Assembly: GCA_003233535.1 (NCBI GenBank)
Contig: QIMA01000317.1
Location: 1-7,663, forward strand
DNA length: 7,663 bases
From: Rhodanobacteraceae bacterium
GTDB taxonomy: Bacteria > Pseudomonadota > Gammaproteobacteria > Xanthomonadales > SZUA-5
Direction of reading: 5' to 3'
A program made the translations under genes and the position numbers. Positions 6,525 to 7,663 of the stretch are shown one piece after another. Below the pieces are notes generated by a model. That model worked only from the letters and a program-made list of their open reading frames with translations. It did no database searches and was not told where the DNA came from. The stretch's first letter is position 1, and every line of letters starts with the position of its first letter.

Positions 6525-6548
6525 AGTGTGCTGGTTAACTAGCACACT
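6525..6548. repeat. 24-bp near-perfect palindrome between the broken toxin gene and the secreted-protein gene
   Basis: The arms AGTGTGCT and AGCACACT flank a GTTAAC centre; the only asymmetry is one G/T pair. As RNA it would form a 10-bp stem (one G-U) with a UUAA loop. The stop codon of the truncated toxin frame (6535-6537) lies inside it and the next gene starts 26 bases further on. It may be an operator, a terminator-like hairpin without a T-run, or part of a mobile-element end that came with the neighbouring 17-nt motif. Confidence 0.6.
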
Positions 6549-6726
6549 GAACAGTGACAGAAGTGCTAGCGTGAAGTTTATGAAATTCCGGGCTAGTTAG
6601 CCGACAACTCTTGGAAGCCTCGACGGCCCGTGCAAACTCAAAGCCTAGACCAGGAGCCTGCTGCTCGTACCAAGCCTTGGCTTCAAGAACCTCAGCCCGA
6701 GCTTCCGGCCTGAATACGATTCGCAT
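6535..6726 (-). pseudogene. Truncated ParE/RelE-superfamily toxin
   Basis: The ATG overlaps the antitoxin stop by one base (TGATG), the usual arrangement for this module. The first 37 residues, MRIVFRPEARAEV...AWYEQQAPGLGFEF..AVEA, match the N-terminal half of ParE-like toxins. Family members are about 95-100 residues and continue with a helix and the strands that carry the toxic surface. Here similarity stops abruptly after AVEA, and about 26 unrelated residues lead to a stop within the palindrome. The second copy of the 17-nt motif lies about 15 bases after the break. I see no remnant of the missing half before the next gene, so this looks like a deletion or insertion scar, not a simple frameshift. 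The product is probably inactive. Whether the parent toxin targeted gyrase (ParE) or mRNA (RelE) cannot be told from this half. Confidence 0.75.
6580..6596 (+). repeat. Dispersed 17-nt motif, copy 2
   Basis: ATGAAATTCCGGGCTAG differs from the copy at 1028-1044 at one position and has the same orientation. It lies immediately after the point where the toxin reading frame departs from its family, which suggests that it belongs to whatever element or rearrangement broke the gene. Confidence 0.45.
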
Positions 6727-6950
6727 CAGTGGTTGCGCTGAAACAACTCAGAGCGGACCTGCTCCCAAGGAATGGCTGAATCCGGCTCTGCTTCATGGGT
6801 TGCTAGACGACGCCGGATCTCCTGACCTTGCCTCTCGGTAAGCTGCACCGCCGCTGGGTTCTCGGCAACGATGCTGTCCCAGATGTCCTCAACGAGCTGG
6901 ATGCGCTCGGCAATGGAAAGCTGCGAAAAGTCGGGTTTGAGCTGGCTCAT
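6726..6950 (-). CDS. Addiction module antitoxin (Unstab_antitox family)
   Basis: This encodes 74 residues, a normal full length for this family of small antitoxins that partner ParE/RelE-like toxins. The N-terminal LSIAERIQLVEDIWDSI is the family hallmark, followed by a helix (LTERQGQEIRRRLATHEAEP) and a C-terminal IPWEQVRSEL. That last segment is the usual toxin-binding end. The start fits the family. The ATG has no Shine-Dalgarno; instead a perfect TATAAT lies only seven bases before it on the minus strand, which implies a leaderless or nearly leaderless mRNA. The toxin frame follows with a one-base overlap but is truncated, so this is probably an orphan antitoxin. It could still neutralise related toxins encoded elsewhere; that is inference. 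Confidence 0.92.
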   Translation of the reverse strand: MSQLKPDFSQLSIAERIQLVEDIWDSIVAENPAAVQLTERQGQEIRRRLATHEAEPDSAIPWEQVRSELFQRNH

Positions 6951-6957
6951 GAGCTGG

Positions 6958-6963
6958 ATTATA
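6958..6963 (-). promoter_or_regulatory. Perfect -10 box (TATAAT) of the antitoxin gene
   Basis: On the minus strand TATAAT ends seven bases before the antitoxin ATG. The best -35 candidate is CCGACA with a short 15-base spacing. Transcription would start at or within a base or two of the ATG. The -35 region overlaps one arm of an 11-base inverted repeat (6978-6988, matching 6597-6607), which could be regulatory or accidental. Confidence 0.5.
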
Positions 6964-7098
6964 CGACGACCCTGACTTTGTCGGCTAATAGGATGTGCTG
7001 AGGTGCGAAGCGCATCAACAGGTTAGCGTGACGAACTGCGACCCAATCTCGACGCTCTCTGCGCTCGCGATTGACCCGAAACTGTCGCGCTGTGGTTG

Positions 7099-7142
7099 CG
7101 CCGCCGTTTCCCAGCGACGCTTCGCGCTGGTGTGCGGCGGCG
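7099..7142. terminator. Large GC-rich hairpin downstream of aceE
   Basis: The outer arms CGCCGCCG (7099-7106) and CGGCGGCG (7135-7142) pair perfectly over 8 bp. Inside them CCAGCG (7111-7116) pairs with CGCTGG (7125-7130), and a further CG/CG pair closes a three-base loop. It begins 16 bases beyond the aceE stop on the minus strand, the expected place for a transcript end. No T-run follows, so it may be a 3' stabilising structure instead of an intrinsic terminator. The rest of 6964-7158 shows no gene. Confidence 0.45.
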
Positions 7143-7158
7143 ATCTGAGTTGCCGAGC

Positions 7159-7663
7159 CTACATCTGCCAGGGTGCATCCGTATCCTGATCGCGGCCCTT
7201 GCTCTTCCGCGCTTTCTTCAGGTCGTCGAGTTCGAAACGGCCCTCGTCAACCAGCGCCCATAGCGAGGTCAGCACGATCTCGGTGGCGTCGACTTCAAAG
7301 AACGCGCGCAGGGCAGGGCGCGTGGCACTGCGACCGAAGCCGTCGGTGCCCAACGTTACGTAGCGCTGGGGCACGTAGGGGCGAATTAGCTCGGGATAGG
7401 CGCGCACGTAGTCGCTGACGGCGATCACCGGCCCGCTGCAGCCTTCCAGCTGAGTAGTCACGTAGGCCGCTGGTAGCTCAGGTTGGGTGCTACGGCGCTG
7501 ACTTCGTTCGGCCGTCATGCCGTCGCGTTGTAGTTCGGTGTAGCTGGTGACACTCCAGATGTCAGCGACTAGGCCAAACTCATCCTGCAGCGCGCGCTGC
7601 GCCTGCAGGGCTTGGGTCATCAGTGCGCCGGATGCCAATAGCTGCAGATCAGCCGGCATGTTG
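7159..7663 (-). CDS. aceE: Pyruvate dehydrogenase E1 component (homodimeric type), C-terminal 167 residues
   Basis: AceE is the thiamine diphosphate-dependent E1 of the pyruvate dehydrogenase complex. It decarboxylates pyruvate and passes the acetyl group to the lipoyl domains of AceF in the cytoplasm. The visible part aligns with the C-terminal domain of E. coli AceE: LLASGALMTQALQAQ, DIWSVTSYTELQRDG, PVIAVSDYVRAYPELIRPYVP, the diagnostic TLGTDGFGRSATRPALRAFFEVDA, and a closing helical segment. The frame remains open to the window edge; a full protein is about 890 residues, so roughly 720 lie outside. The end is a basic helix and a short tail (KKARKSKGRDQDTDAPWQM) before TAG. No aceF follows downstream on this strand, unlike the common aceE-aceF order, so aceF is either elsewhere or upstream of aceE. 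Confidence 0.96.
   Translation of the reverse strand, partial: NMPADLQLLASGALMTQALQAQRALQDEFGLVADIWSVTSYTELQRDGMTAERSQRRSTQPELPAAYVTTQLEGCSGPVIAVSDYVRAYPELIRPYVPQRYVTLGTDGFGRSATRPALRAFFEVDATEIVLTSLWALVDEGRFELDDLKKARKSKGRDQDTDAPWQM

Noticed and set aside
6525..6607. Integron attC site near the toxin-antitoxin module
   Set aside because: The GTTAAC and GTTAGCC motifs do not fit the paired RYYYAAC...GTTRRRY core sites, and there is no second attC or cassette array.
1..7663. CRISPR array, tRNA or rRNA genes, intact transposase
   Set aside because: No regularly spaced repeats, no cloverleaf with a CCA-type acceptor end, no rRNA signature and no transposase motif seen on either strand.

Overview
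The window looks like chromosomal DNA of a proteobacterium, most likely a gammaproteobacterium. The evidence is a homodimeric-type pyruvate dehydrogenase E1 (AceE) tail, E. coli-like Shine-Dalgarno sites, GC-rich composition, Sec and lipoprotein signal peptides, and a c-type cytochrome lipoprotein. A Lysobacterales/Xanthomonadales-like host is a guess from overall style, not something the sequence proves.

Layout. Bases 1-816 (+) hold the C-terminal two thirds of a Ste24-type M48 membrane metalloprotease; its N-terminus lies outside the window. Bases 817-1044 have no convincing gene and end in a 17-nt motif that recurs, with one mismatch, at 6580-6596. Next comes a minus-strand pair: a short ORF or gene fragment (1660-1863) and, 49 bp downstream, a secreted protein with a CesT/YbjN-like look (1041-1610). 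Divergent from them is a single-HKD phospholipase-D-superfamily protein of the Zucchini/PLD6-like type with a helical N-terminal domain (1952-2641, +). A good sigma70-like promoter then leads into the main gene (2855-5266, +): an 803-residue diheme c-type cytochrome lipoprotein whose first half looks like a cytochrome P460 domain. A strong intrinsic terminator (5400-5433) follows. A possible 11-codon ORF with a consensus Shine-Dalgarno sits between this gene and its terminator.

The rest is on the minus strand. Bases 5555-6499 encode a secreted protein of unknown function with a His/Asp-rich tail. Bases 6535-6950 hold a toxin-antitoxin module: an intact addiction-module antitoxin, with a TATAAT box so close to its ATG that the mRNA may be leaderless, and a ParE/RelE-type toxin cut off after about 37 recognisable residues. 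The breakpoint region contains the second copy of the 17-nt motif and a near-perfect 24-bp palindrome. The window ends inside aceE (7159-7663, its last 167 residues), with a large GC-rich hairpin downstream of the stop.

How the genes fit together: no multi-gene pathway is visible. Most genes are single transcription units with housekeeping (aceE, M48) or envelope roles (cytochrome lipoprotein, two secreted proteins), separated by accessory debris. The most interesting items are the P460-like/diheme fusion, the Zucchini-like nuclease candidate, the broken toxin gene with its motif, and the mini-ORF before the terminator.
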